Source: Pseudomonadota bacterium
Lineage (GTDB): Bacteria > Pseudomonadota > Gammaproteobacteria > Steroidobacterales > Steroidobacteraceae
Direction of reading: 5' to 3'
Assembly: GCA_025357635.1 (NCBI GenBank)
Contig: JANXOV010000144.1
Coordinates: forward strand, 1 to 64,000
DNA length: 64,000 nt
Each line of letters begins with the position of its first letter. The stretch's first letter is position 1. Below are positions 49,313 through 57,709 of the stretch, piece by piece. The notes under the pieces were generated by a model, which saw only the letters and a list, made by a program, of their open reading frames with translations, was not told the origin of the DNA and searched no databases. The translations under genes were made by a program, and so were the position numbers.

Positions 49313-50848
49313 TCAGCTCTTGGGGCGAAACGACTCGCGCAATTCTCGACGTAAAATCTTCCCCGCCGCATTGCGCGGCAGCGCCGCCACGAACTCGATG
49401 CGCTTTGGACACTTGTAGCGCGCGATCCGCGTGCGCGCGAATTCGATGATGCTCTGCGCCTGCCGGTCTTCCTCGCTGCGCGGCACGACCACGGCGGTCA
49501 CTACTTCGCCCCAGGTGGCGTCGGACACGCCGATGACGGCGACGTCGAACACGCCCGGGTGCGAACGGATCGCATTTTCCACTTCGGCGGGGTAGACGTT
49601 TTCCCCGCCGGTGATGATCATGTCCTTGACCCGGTCGCGCAGGAATAGATAGCCATCCTGGTCGATGAAGCCCGCATCGCCGGTGCGCAGCCAGCCCTGC
49701 GCGTCGAGGGTCTTCGCCGTTTCCTCGGGTCTGCCGAAATAGCCGCTCATATTGGCGATGGAGCGGGTGAGAATCTCACCGGTCTCACCGCTCTTGCAGG
49801 GGCGCCCCTGCGCATCGCAAATCTTCAGCGCGACGCCGGGCAGCGGCACGCCCACAGAGTTCAGGCGCGCTCCGCGAGCGGGGTCATGATCCTCGGGCGG
49901 CAGCGCGACGATGGTGCCCGAGGTTTCCGTCATGCCGTACATCTGCACGAAGCCGCAGCCGAATACCTGCATCGCTTCATCCAGCAACGCGGCCGGCATG
50001 GGCGCGCCGCCATAGCAGATGTGGCGCAGGAAGGAAAAATCGCTCGTGCGCGCCTGCGGGTGGCGGATGGCGATCTGAATGGCGGTGGGCACCATCATGA
50101 TCTTGTTGATGCGGTGCTCGACCATCAATTCGAACACGGCATGCGGATCGAAATCCGCGCTGACCACGCCCGTGGCGCCGCTCATCAAGGACCAGATGCC
50201 CCAACCGGTGCCGCTGATGTGCGCGGCCGGCATGGCGATCAGGCTGATGTCCTCGCTCGACCAGGTGTACCAGGGCGGCATCGTGTCCGGCGTCATGCCG
50301 GCACGCAGGCCGAACAGGCTCTGGTGCGTGAGCACCACGCCCTTGGGCCGCCCGGTCGTTCCGGAGGTGTACAACTGCAGTGCCGCGTCGGTGACTGCGG
50401 CCTGGTGATGCGGATTGGAGGCCACCTGCGCGTCGCGCCAGGCTGCAAAGCCGTCGCGCCCCGCGTTGTCGAGCCGCACGATGCGCGGCGCGATCTGCGT
50501 GGCGGTGGCTTCGAAGCCGTGTTCGGCGAGCAGCCATTTGGGCTGGCAATCCTCGATGAGATCGGCCACTTCGGGTGCAGCGAGCCGCCAGTTGATGGGC
50601 GCCATGACGGCGCCGGTCTTGGCTGCGCCAAGCAGTGCTTCGAAATAGTGCAGGGAGTTCTTGCCCAGATAGGCGACGCGATCGCCGGGCAGCACGCCGG
50701 CACTGATCAGTCCATTGGCAACCTGGCAGGCATGCCGCTCCAGTTCACCGAAACTCAGCGCCCCGCCGGCGCCGCGCAACGCGATCTTTGCGCCGCGCTC
50801 CGCGACGTGCTGCCGCGCGATGTTTCCGAGTGTGATGCCCGCCTGCAT
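49313..50848 (-). CDS. Acyl-CoA synthetase (ANL superfamily, fatty-acid/carboxylate-CoA ligase)
   Basis: The protein has 511 residues. The ATP loop is LYTSGTTGRPKGVVLTHQSL. The hinge region is TGDAGFIDQDGYLFLRDRVK with DMIITGGENVYPAEVENAI. The C-terminal Lys is in LPRNAAGKILRREL. It activates a carboxylic acid as its CoA thioester, probably the entry step for the nearby acyl-CoA dehydrogenases. The chain type of the substrate cannot be read. It lies 26 bases after the Rieske gene. Confidence 0.92.
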   Translation of the reverse strand: MQAGITLGNIARQHVAERGAKIALRGAGGALSFGELERHACQVANGLISAGVLPGDRVAYLGKNSLHYFEALLGAAKTGAVMAPINWRLAAPEVADLIEDCQPKWLLAEHGFEATATQIAPRIVRLDNAGRDGFAAWRDAQVASNPHHQAAVTDAALQLYTSGTTGRPKGVVLTHQSLFGLRAGMTPDTMPPWYTWSSEDISLIAMPAAHISGTGWGIWSLMSGATGVVSADFDPHAVFELMVEHRINKIMMVPTAIQIAIRHPQARTSDFSFLRHICYGGAPMPAALLDEAMQVFGCGFVQMYGMTETSGTIVALPPEDHDPARGARLNSVGVPLPGVALKICDAQGRPCKSGETGEILTRSIANMSGYFGRPEETAKTLDAQGWLRTGDAGFIDQDGYLFLRDRVKDMIITGGENVYPAEVENAIRSHPGVFDVAVIGVSDATWGEVVTAVVVPRSEEDRQAQSIIEFARTRIARYKCPKRIEFVAALPRNAAGKILRRELRESFRPKS

Positions 50849-50874
50849 GCATCGTTCTTTAAGGGCCGGCCGCG

Positions 50875-52047
50875 CTACAGCACCGGTTTGGGAAGGGACG
50901 CATCATCCTGCAGATACCAGTTCACCCATTCGTGAAAATATTGATTGCCGCGCTCATTGTGGCCAAACACCAGATTGTCGAATGCGTGGGCCTGAAGCCC
51001 TTTCTGGATGTCCATGCCGATGACGTAGTCCTCGTTATAGGTGACATCGCGCAGGAAGTTGATCATGGTTTCGATGCCGGCGCGATCCGCATCGTCCGTG
51101 GGTGGAGCGCGGCGCGCATACAGCAGCACCGTGCGGTTCTTGTCCGGTGTCGGTCCGGGGAACAGCTGTGCAATCTGCGCCAGCTCCGGTGCGAGAAATG
51201 CCGATACGTTGGGAAAGAAGATGCGTACGAAATCGAAACCGTTGTTTTCCTGGTCGCCCCAGGTCTCTCGCGGCAGTTCTTTCAGTTTGCCGATGCTGCG
51301 CTGGGGGAAGCCGATGCGCAGGTGCGGACCGAACGCTTCATAGTGCGTCACGTTGGCCGGCGTGCGCGGAAAAATGGTCTGCGGATGGAGCTTGGCGAAG
51401 TGATACCCCTCCAGATAGCCGTCGAAGGCGATTTTCCAATTGGCGCCCTCGATCACCCGCGACCCGAGGAAATTCCAGTTCGCCAGATCGGCCGCTTCGT
51501 AGTCCAGCAAGAATTTGCCGTAGTACGCATCCAGGTCCAGCGGGGCGTTGGGGGTGAGGGAGACGAAAATCATCCCGGCGCGTTCTTCGCAGGGCAGTTC
51601 GCTCAGCCGCTTGGACTGCTTGTCGATTTCGCCGAATTTCTGCGCATCGGCCACGCTGATGAGCTTGCCGTCATTGGCATAGGTCCAGCCGTGGTAGGCG
51701 CAGGAGAAGCGTGCGCAATTGCCGTGACCTTCTTTGGCGATGGGCGCGCCGCGATGGCTGCAGACGTTGAAGAATGCGTGGCACCTGCCGCCCTTGTCGC
51801 GCGTGATGAGCAGGGGCAGTCCCAGCGCATCCATCGCCTTGTAGTCGCCCGGCTTGGGCATTTCGCAGCTCAAGGCCAGCATGAGCGGCACGCGCTTGAA
51901 GATCAGCTCGACTTCGGCGTGCCATTGGTCAGGATCAGTGTAGCTGCGCGTGGGCACCGACAAAATTTTGTCGGTCATGAAGGTTTTGTCGTTCTCGACG
52001 TAGTCGAGCATGACCTGCGCAATATCGCCGATGTGTTGGCGGTCCAT
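50875..52047 (-). CDS. Rieske non-heme iron oxygenase, alpha subunit (first of two)
   Basis: The protein has 390 residues. The Rieske cluster is held by CSHRGAP and CAYHGW. The catalytic domain has the iron His pair in LEGYHFAKLHPQTIFP. No beta subunit, ferredoxin or reductase gene is adjacent; the NTF2-like protein could be a distant stand-in, and electron donors are probably shared. Such enzymes hydroxylate or demethylate ring compounds. The start at 52047 leaves 11 bases after the SDR gene. The longer ORF is not used. Confidence 0.9.
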   Translation of the reverse strand: MDRQHIGDIAQVMLDYVENDKTFMTDKILSVPTRSYTDPDQWHAEVELIFKRVPLMLALSCEMPKPGDYKAMDALGLPLLITRDKGGRCHAFFNVCSHRGAPIAKEGHGNCARFSCAYHGWTYANDGKLISVADAQKFGEIDKQSKRLSELPCEERAGMIFVSLTPNAPLDLDAYYGKFLLDYEAADLANWNFLGSRVIEGANWKIAFDGYLEGYHFAKLHPQTIFPRTPANVTHYEAFGPHLRIGFPQRSIGKLKELPRETWGDQENNGFDFVRIFFPNVSAFLAPELAQIAQLFPGPTPDKNRTVLLYARRAPPTDDADRAGIETMINFLRDVTYNEDYVIGMDIQKGLQAHAFDNLVFGHNERGNQYFHEWVNWYLQDDASLPKPVL

Positions 52048-52058
52048 GGGTTGCTCCG

Positions 52059-52850
52059 TCAGGCCTTGCCGGTTGCCTTGGCGATGGACTGGGCCATGTC
52101 CTGCTTGGTGGGGTTGGTGCGCAGCGTCAGTCCGCCGTTGACCTGGAGGTTTTCGCCGGTCATGAAGCACTCATCGCTCGCCAGCCACACGGCCGCCGCG
52201 GCGATATCCTCCGAGGTGCCGATGCGGCCGAGCGGATAGCCCTTGAGGAAGGAGTCGAACAGGCCCGGAATGGCCTTGCCCTGCGCGGTCATCGGCGTGT
52301 CGGTCAGGCCCGGGGAGATGGAATTGGCGCGGATGCGCTGTCGGCCGAACTCGTTCGCCACGCAGCGGATCACGTGGTCGGTGCCGGCCTTGGTGCCCAT
52401 GTAGGCGGCGTGATCGTTGAGCATGATTTTGGCCGTGGCCGAGCTGATCTGAATGATCGAGCCGCCCTTGGGCATGGACTTGATCATGGTCTGAAAAAAC
52501 TGGAAGGGGCCGATGTATTGTAGAGCGGTCATCTGCAGCAGTTCTTCGCCAGTGGTTTCCAGGAAGGGCTTGAGCAGGCCCCAGCCGGTGGCGTTCACGG
52601 CGATGGAAATGCTGCCCATGGTCTGCAGTGCCGTTCTGGCCAGCGCTTCCAGGTCGGCCAGGCGCGTGATGTCGCATTGAGCGGCATGTCCGCCGATTTC
52701 GGCGGCGAAGCGCTGCAGCTCGTCCATCTTGCGCCCGGCCACCAGCACCTGCGCGCCTTCTGCGCGAAAGCGGCGCGCGATGACCTGCGCCATGTTGCCG
52801 CGATTGCCGGCGCCGAGTACCACTGCACATTGACCGTTGAGTCGTCCCAT
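52059..52850 (-). CDS. Short-chain dehydrogenase/reductase (SDR 1)
   Basis: The protein has 263 residues. The N-terminal nucleotide motif is LGAGNRGNMAQVIARRF, a variant of TGxxxGIG. The catalytic Ser is in IQISSATAKIM and the Tyr-Lys in AAYMGTKAGTDHV. The C-terminus has SPGLTDTPM. It is the first gene of the SDR-Rieske-ligase-NTF2 operon and probably oxidises or reduces a hydroxyl or ketone made by the oxygenase. Divergent from the next SDR with 152 bases between. Confidence 0.9.
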   Translation of the reverse strand: MGRLNGQCAVVLGAGNRGNMAQVIARRFRAEGAQVLVAGRKMDELQRFAAEIGGHAAQCDITRLADLEALARTALQTMGSISIAVNATGWGLLKPFLETTGEELLQMTALQYIGPFQFFQTMIKSMPKGGSIIQISSATAKIMLNDHAAYMGTKAGTDHVIRCVANEFGRQRIRANSISPGLTDTPMTAQGKAIPGLFDSFLKGYPLGRIGTSEDIAAAAVWLASDECFMTGENLQVNGGLTLRTNPTKQDMAQSIAKATGKA

Positions 52851-53002
52851 AGGCTGCTATGGTTGCGCAGGATCCAGCGCATATGCAACTGTTGCGAACG
52901 TTAGGTTCGAGGGCGCGAATCCTATTCAAAACGCCAGTAGCGCGGCTTGCCGCTTTGGCCGAGCATCGGTAAGAATCGCATCCGCTCAACGGGAGAAGGC
53001 AT

Positions 53003-53761
53003 ATGGATCTGGGTTTGAAAGGCAAGAAAGTCATATTGACCGGCGGCAGCCGCGGTATCGGCCGCGCCGCGCTCGACATCTTCGCGGCGGAGGGCTGCGA
53101 TGTGGCCTTTTTCTCACGCAATCAGGCGCAGGTGGACGACACGGTGAAAGCGCTGTCGACACACGGCCACAAGGTGTACGGATCCACCTTCGACATGAAC
53201 GACATGTCTGGCTATGCGGCCTGGCTCAAGGGCGCGGCGGAGCAGCTCGGCGGATGCGACATTTTCGTCCCTGGCGCCAGTTCCTCGGGTTCGCAGGCCA
53301 CGGGCGATTGGAAGAAGACCGTGGACTTCGATCTGTTGGGCACGGTTCAGGGCTGCGAGGCGCTGCAGCCCTATCTGAAGAAGTCCGGCTCCGGCTCGGT
53401 GATCATCATGTCGAGCACCGCCGCGTTTGAAACATTCCTCGTGCCGCAAGCCTTCAACGCCATCAAGGCGGCGCTGCTCACCTACAGCAAGCAATTAAGC
53501 CAGGCGTGGGGCCCGAAGGGCATTCGCGTCAACGCAGTGTCACCGGGGCCCATCACTTTTCCGACCGGCAATTGGGAAACCATCAAGACGGCCGCGCCGG
53601 CGCTGTATGAGTCCACGCTTGGCCAGTTTGCGCTGGGCCGGTTTGGCGTGCCCGAAGATGTGGCACGAACCATCGTGTTTCTGGCCAGCCCGGCCTCCGG
53701 CTACACCACCGGCACCAACGTCGTGGTCGACGGCGGCTATACCAAACGGGTTCAGTTTTAA
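53003..53761 (+). CDS. SDR 2, catalytic Tyr replaced by Phe
   Basis: The protein has 252 residues. The nucleotide motif ILTGGSRGIGRAAL and the Ser region IIMSSTAAF are normal. The YxxxK motif reads FNAIK, with Phe151 in place of the catalytic Tyr and Lys155 retained. The helix Asn is also Asp (VDFDLLGT). The C-terminus is regular (FLASPASGYTTGTNVVVDGG). The codon is TTC, so a single base change would restore UAC or UAU-type Tyr. It may be inactive or use another mechanism. GGAGAAGG precedes the ATG. Confidence 0.88.
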   Translation: MDLGLKGKKVILTGGSRGIGRAALDIFAAEGCDVAFFSRNQAQVDDTVKALSTHGHKVYGSTFDMNDMSGYAAWLKGAAEQLGGCDIFVPGASSSGSQATGDWKKTVDFDLLGTVQGCEALQPYLKKSGSGSVIIMSSTAAFETFLVPQAFNAIKAALLTYSKQLSQAWGPKGIRVNAVSPGPITFPTGNWETIKTAAPALYESTLGQFALGRFGVPEDVARTIVFLASPASGYTTGTNVVVDGGYTKRVQF

Positions 53762-53781
53762 GCGCAGTTCAATCGGGGCCG

Positions 53782-54495
53782 TTACTGCGCCTGCATCGCA
53801 CCGCCGTCGACGAAGAATCCCTGCCCGCTCATGAAGCGCGCATCGTCGGAGGCAAGGAAGGCGATGACGTCAGCAATGTCCTGCGGTTGCCCAAGCCGGC
53901 CTAGGGCCGCCTTGTGTTCCCAATAGTCTTTGAACTGCGGCATGGCGGTGAAGGCGGGCGCGGTCATCGGCGTCTCGATGGCGCCGGGCTGCAGACAATT
54001 GACGGTGATGCCAAAGGGTCCGAGTTCGCAGGCGATGGAGCGCGTCATGCCGAGCACGGCGTGCTTGGATGTGCCGTAGGCCACCAGTCCCGCGGCGCCG
54101 AAGCGTGACATCGTGGAGCCGATGGTGATGATGCGGCCGCGGCGGGACTTCTTCAGCGGTTCCACGGCGGCACGAATGATGCGAAACACGGCGGTGACGT
54201 TCACCGCCAATACCTGATCCCAGTATTCATCCGTGTGGTCTGCGAGCGGCGCGAACGCGCTGATGCCGGCGCAGGGGACGAGAATGTCCAGGCCGCCGAG
54301 GCGAGCAACCGCCTCGGCCACCAGTATTTCTGAAATGCCCGGAGCGGTCACATCAGCGATGCGCCCGACTTCACCGGCGCGGTCTACCGTATACACCTGA
54401 GCGCCGTCCGCGGTCAGTCGCGCCGCCGTCGCCGCACCGATGCCCGAGCCGGCGCCGGTCACGAGTGCGACGCGCCCGTGCAGCGCCGCGCTCAT
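53782..54495 (-). CDS. SDR 3
   Basis: The protein has 237 residues. The motif ALVTGAGSGIGAATAARLTA, the Ser in IGSTMSRFGAAG, and the YGTSK motif are intact, with LASDDARFMSGQGFFVDGG at the end. The start at 54495 overlaps the stop of the upstream reductase (ATGA). Together with the medium-chain reductase it forms a two-gene redox operon. Confidence 0.9.
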   Translation of the reverse strand: MSAALHGRVALVTGAGSGIGAATAARLTADGAQVYTVDRAGEVGRIADVTAPGISEILVAEAVARLGGLDILVPCAGISAFAPLADHTDEYWDQVLAVNVTAVFRIIRAAVEPLKKSRRGRIITIGSTMSRFGAAGLVAYGTSKHAVLGMTRSIACELGPFGITVNCLQPGAIETPMTAPAFTAMPQFKDYWEHKAALGRLGQPQDIADVIAFLASDDARFMSGQGFFVDGGAMQAQ

Positions 54496-55511
54496 GCGCC
54501 GATCTTGAGAATCAGCTTGCCGTCGTTGGCGCCGGAGAACAATTTCATGAAGGCGGGGTAGGCGTTCTCGATGCCCTCTTCGATCTGCTCGTCCAGCAGA
54601 AGCTTGCCCTGCGACATCCATTGTGCCAGCTGCGCTCCCCCTTCGGCGAAGCGTGGCACATAGTCACGCACCAGAAAGCCGATCATCGAGGCCTGCTTGA
54701 CGATCAGCTGCCAGATGTTGCGTGCGCCGACCTTGCCGCTGGCACTGTTGTATTCGCTGATCAAACCGCACACTACGATGCGTGCCTTGTCCGCCAGGTT
54801 CATCAGGCCCGCATCCAGAATGTCGCCGCCCACGTTTTCGAATATGACGTTGACGCCCTTGGGTGCAACCGCGGCGATCGCCGCGCTGAGTTGCGCTGCG
54901 GATTTGCCGCGGTAGTCGATGGCCTCGTCATACCCATAGCGCTCTTTCAGCCGCTTGCACTTGGCCGCGCCGCCGGCGATGCCGATGGTACGGCAGCCCT
55001 GGATCTTGGCGATTTGTCCCACCAGGGAGCCGACCGCGCCGGCGGCGCCGCTGACCAGTACAGTCTCGCCGCTGCGGGGCCGGCCCGACTCGAGCAGTCC
55101 GAAATAGGCCGTCATGCCGACCGCGCCAAGACCGGAGAGGAAAAAACTCGGGGAGGGCACGCGCGAGACGTCGATCTTGCTGGTGAAGCCGCCGGGCGCG
55201 ACCAGGGAGTATTCCTCGATGGCATTGAGCCCCAGCACCCAGTCACCGGGTTTGAAATCCGGATTCGCCGAACTGTGCACTCTGCCTACGGTGGTAGCGC
55301 GCACCGGGTCACCCAGTTTGATGGGCGGCATGTAGGAGGGTTCGTCGTCCATCCAACCGCGCTGTGCCGGATCCAGTGAGGCGAAGTGGTTGCGCACGTA
55401 GAACGAGCCTGCCGGCGGCTCGGCAAGGGGCGTCTGGGCCAGCGAAAAGTCCTCCGGCACGGGCGTTCCTTTGGGGCGTCTAATCAGAAGAAACCGGCGA
55501 TTCATGGTCAT
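54492..55511 (-). CDS. NADP-dependent medium-chain oxidoreductase (CurA/LTB4-dehydrogenase type)
   Basis: The protein has 339 residues. It has RRFLLIRRPKGTPVPEDFSL at the start, then GDPVRATTVGRVHSS, and the Rossmann region VLVSGAAGAVGSLVGQIAKI with GIAGGAAKCKRLKERYGYD. It lacks zinc-ligand Cys residues. Such enzymes reduce alkenal or alkenone double bonds with NADPH. The start at 55511 has GGAG just upstream. It is the first gene of its two-gene operon. Confidence 0.9.
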   Translation of the reverse strand: MTMNRRFLLIRRPKGTPVPEDFSLAQTPLAEPPAGSFYVRNHFASLDPAQRGWMDDEPSYMPPIKLGDPVRATTVGRVHSSANPDFKPGDWVLGLNAIEEYSLVAPGGFTSKIDVSRVPSPSFFLSGLGAVGMTAYFGLLESGRPRSGETVLVSGAAGAVGSLVGQIAKIQGCRTIGIAGGAAKCKRLKERYGYDEAIDYRGKSAAQLSAAIAAVAPKGVNVIFENVGGDILDAGLMNLADKARIVVCGLISEYNSASGKVGARNIWQLIVKQASMIGFLVRDYVPRFAEGGAQLAQWMSQGKLLLDEQIEEGIENAYPAFMKLFSGANDGKLILKIGA

Positions 55512-55619
55512 GGGAGACTCCGCGCTTTCGTTGACCGGCAACCTTACCATGGCGCGTTAAGGCAGCACCTGCGCATAATAATAAGTGGGGCGTATTTTGC
55601 GCCGATGTCAGGATGCACC

Positions 55620-56384
55620 ATGACTTCATCTGCACGTTTGACGGGAAAGATCGCCTTGGTGACCGGCGCAGCGTCGGGCTTGGGTGAGGCCATCAGCCGC
55701 CGCTTCGCGGCCGAAGGCGCGCGCGTGATCATCGCAGATATTGATGAAACGGCCGGAAAGGCGGTGGCCGCCTCATTGGGATCAACGGCGCGCTTTGTGC
55801 GGCTGGATGTGACCGATGAGAACAGCTGGCTGGGCGTGTTTCAGGACCTCAAAGCGCAGGAAGGCCGGCTCGATGTGCTGGTCAACAACGCCGGCATCAC
55901 CACCATGGGATCCATCGAATCCTTGTCGGTGGCGGGCTTCAAGAACATGCTGGAAATCGATCTCGTGGGCGTGTTCATCGGCTGCAAGCACGTGGCCGCG
56001 TTGATGCGCCCCAAGGGCGGATCCATCATCAACATGTCTTCGATGTGCGGCATCCGCGCGCAAGCCGATCTTGCCGGCTACAACGCGGCAAAGGCGGGCG
56101 TCACGCTGCTCACCAAATCGGTGGCGCTGCATTACGCCAGGCAACGCGATGGGATTCGCTGCAATTCCATTCATCCGGGCGCCATCCACACCCCCATTCT
56201 GGAGAAGGTGATGGCGCAGGTGGAGGATCCCAAAGCGCTGCTCGCCAGTTTCGAGGCCGGCCATCCCATCGGCCGGCTGGGCAGGCCGGAAGAAATCGCC
56301 GCCATTGCGTTGTATCTGGCCAGTGATGAGTCCGCCTTTGCCACCGGCGGGGAGTTCGTCGTCGACGGCGGCTCCTCGCTTTGA
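55620..56384 (+). CDS. SDR 4 (3-oxoacyl/hydroxysteroid-type)
   Basis: The protein has 254 residues. ALVTGAASGLGEAISRRFAA, NNAGITTMGS, the Ser in NMSSMCGI and the YNAAK motif are all present, with GRPEEIAAIALYLASDESAF and VDGGSSL at the end. The ATG at 55620 has AGGA six bases upstream; 55605 is an alternative. SDRs of this shape often oxidise hydroxy-ring or hydroxyacyl intermediates. It is 20 bases before a VOC gene. Confidence 0.9.
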   Translation: MTSSARLTGKIALVTGAASGLGEAISRRFAAEGARVIIADIDETAGKAVAASLGSTARFVRLDVTDENSWLGVFQDLKAQEGRLDVLVNNAGITTMGSIESLSVAGFKNMLEIDLVGVFIGCKHVAALMRPKGGSIINMSSMCGIRAQADLAGYNAAKAGVTLLTKSVALHYARQRDGIRCNSIHPGAIHTPILEKVMAQVEDPKALLASFEAGHPIGRLGRPEEIAAIALYLASDESAFATGGEFVVDGGSSL

Positions 56385-56404
56385 ACCTTTAGTCGCAGCG
56401 CCAC

Positions 56405-56935
56405 TTGAAACCGTCGCTTCCCATTCGACAGATCGCCTATTTCGGCACGGATGCCCGCGCCGCCGCGATCCTGCACAGTCAAGCCTATGGGTCGGGTCCG
56501 TTCTTCGTGGCCGAACACATTCCCTTGCGCCGTGCAGTGCATCGCGGCGTGGAGCGCACGCTGGATCACACCTCCGCCTATGGGCAGTGGGGACCGGTCA
56601 TGATCGAATTCGTGCAGCAGAATAATTCCGGACCGTCCGCCTTTCATGACATGTACCCCGAGGGTAGTGGCCGCAGCGGCATTCATCATGTCGCGCTGTT
56701 CGTGGATGACATCCACGAATCCATCGTGCAGTACAATGCCAACGGCCAGGAAACGGCCTTGTACGCGGAAATGAACGGCGGCTTCGCGTTCGCCATGATC
56801 GACGCGCGCGCCGAACTTGGCCACATGATAGAGCTGTATCAGCCGCTGCCGCAGCTCACCGGCTTTTACCGCATGGTCGCCGACGCAGCGAAGGATTTCA
56901 ATGGCCGCGAGCCGCTGCGCGCCATCAGACTGTGA
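56405..56935 (+). CDS. VOC-superfamily (glyoxalase/extradiol-like) protein
   Basis: The protein has 176 residues. It begins SLPIRQIAYFGTDARAAAI with an in-frame TAG just upstream, so the start is the TTG at 56405. Features are YGQWGPVMIEFVQQN, RSGIHHVALFVDDIHESIVQ and LGHMIELYQP, which give the His and Glu metal ligands of the beta-alpha-beta-beta-beta fold. Members include isomerases, lyases and dioxygenases, and the activity is unknown. It follows SDR 4 and is probably co-transcribed. Confidence 0.82.
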   Translation: MKPSLPIRQIAYFGTDARAAAILHSQAYGSGPFFVAEHIPLRRAVHRGVERTLDHTSAYGQWGPVMIEFVQQNNSGPSAFHDMYPEGSGRSGIHHVALFVDDIHESIVQYNANGQETALYAEMNGGFAFAMIDARAELGHMIELYQPLPQLTGFYRMVADAAKDFNGREPLRAIRL

Positions 56936-56941
56936 GTTGCG

Positions 56942-57709
56942 CTAGGCGGGCCGGTCCTTGATCCAGGCGATGCCACGCCGCAGCATGGTGTAGAACACCG
57001 GCAGATCCCAGGCGCAGCGTTCCACGGTCGGCCACCACTCCAGCAGCGGCTGCAGATCGTAGTGACCGCGGCAATGCCCCAGCGTCAGATACAGAACGGC
57101 GCCTTTGCCGATGGTGTGAATGTAGAACACCGGATGACTGCGCGATTCTTTCCAGTCGTGTTCGACGAAGCCCGTGCCGTCACCGGCGAACTGCGTCTCG
57201 AGCAGCACGTGCAGCTTGCCGTGCGTCTCCATCAAATATAGTTCATCGGTGGTGTCGAACGGCTCAACGCCATTCACCAGCGGATGTGAGGGGTCTGCCA
57301 CCGTGACGCGATACGGCGCAATCGGCGGATGCGCGATGAATTGCGAGCCCAACGTCTGCATGTGCAGCGGCGCCCAACGCGGCGCATCCCACAGTCCGTT
57401 GGACAACAAACGCAAAATGGAGTTGGTGCCGTGCAGCGCATACCAGCGCCCGCCGGCTTCCAGCCATTTCTTCAACGCTTCCTGCGCGGGCAGCGAGGGC
57501 ATGACATCGCAGGTGTAGCTGATGAGAATGTCGGCCTTGGCGATGGCTTCCAGATTCTCGTAGTCCTCGAACACGCGCACCCGCACGCGTTCATCTTCAG
57601 CCAGCAGCTTCAGTAATTCCAGCCGCGCGAAATCGATGTCGTGATACTTGCCGCCGGCAATCAGCATACAGCGGATTTTTTTGGGATGCGCCGTCTGCGT
57701 CAAGCTCAT
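56942..57709 (-). CDS. ThuA-domain protein
   Basis: The product is 255 residues from an ATG that overlaps the Rieske stop (ATGA). The ThuA-like features are CMLIAGGKYHDIDFARLELL, ILISYTCDVMPSL, WLEAGGRWYALHGTNSIL and AVLYLTLGHCRGHYDLQPLL. ThuA is a class I glutamine-amidotransferase-like fold of unclear enzymatic role, seen in sugar-linked operons. Here it is coupled to an oxygenase gene. Confidence 0.85.
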   Translation of the reverse strand: MSLTQTAHPKKIRCMLIAGGKYHDIDFARLELLKLLAEDERVRVRVFEDYENLEAIAKADILISYTCDVMPSLPAQEALKKWLEAGGRWYALHGTNSILRLLSNGLWDAPRWAPLHMQTLGSQFIAHPPIAPYRVTVADPSHPLVNGVEPFDTTDELYLMETHGKLHVLLETQFAGDGTGFVEHDWKESRSHPVFYIHTIGKGAVLYLTLGHCRGHYDLQPLLEWWPTVERCAWDLPVFYTMLRRGIAWIKDRPA

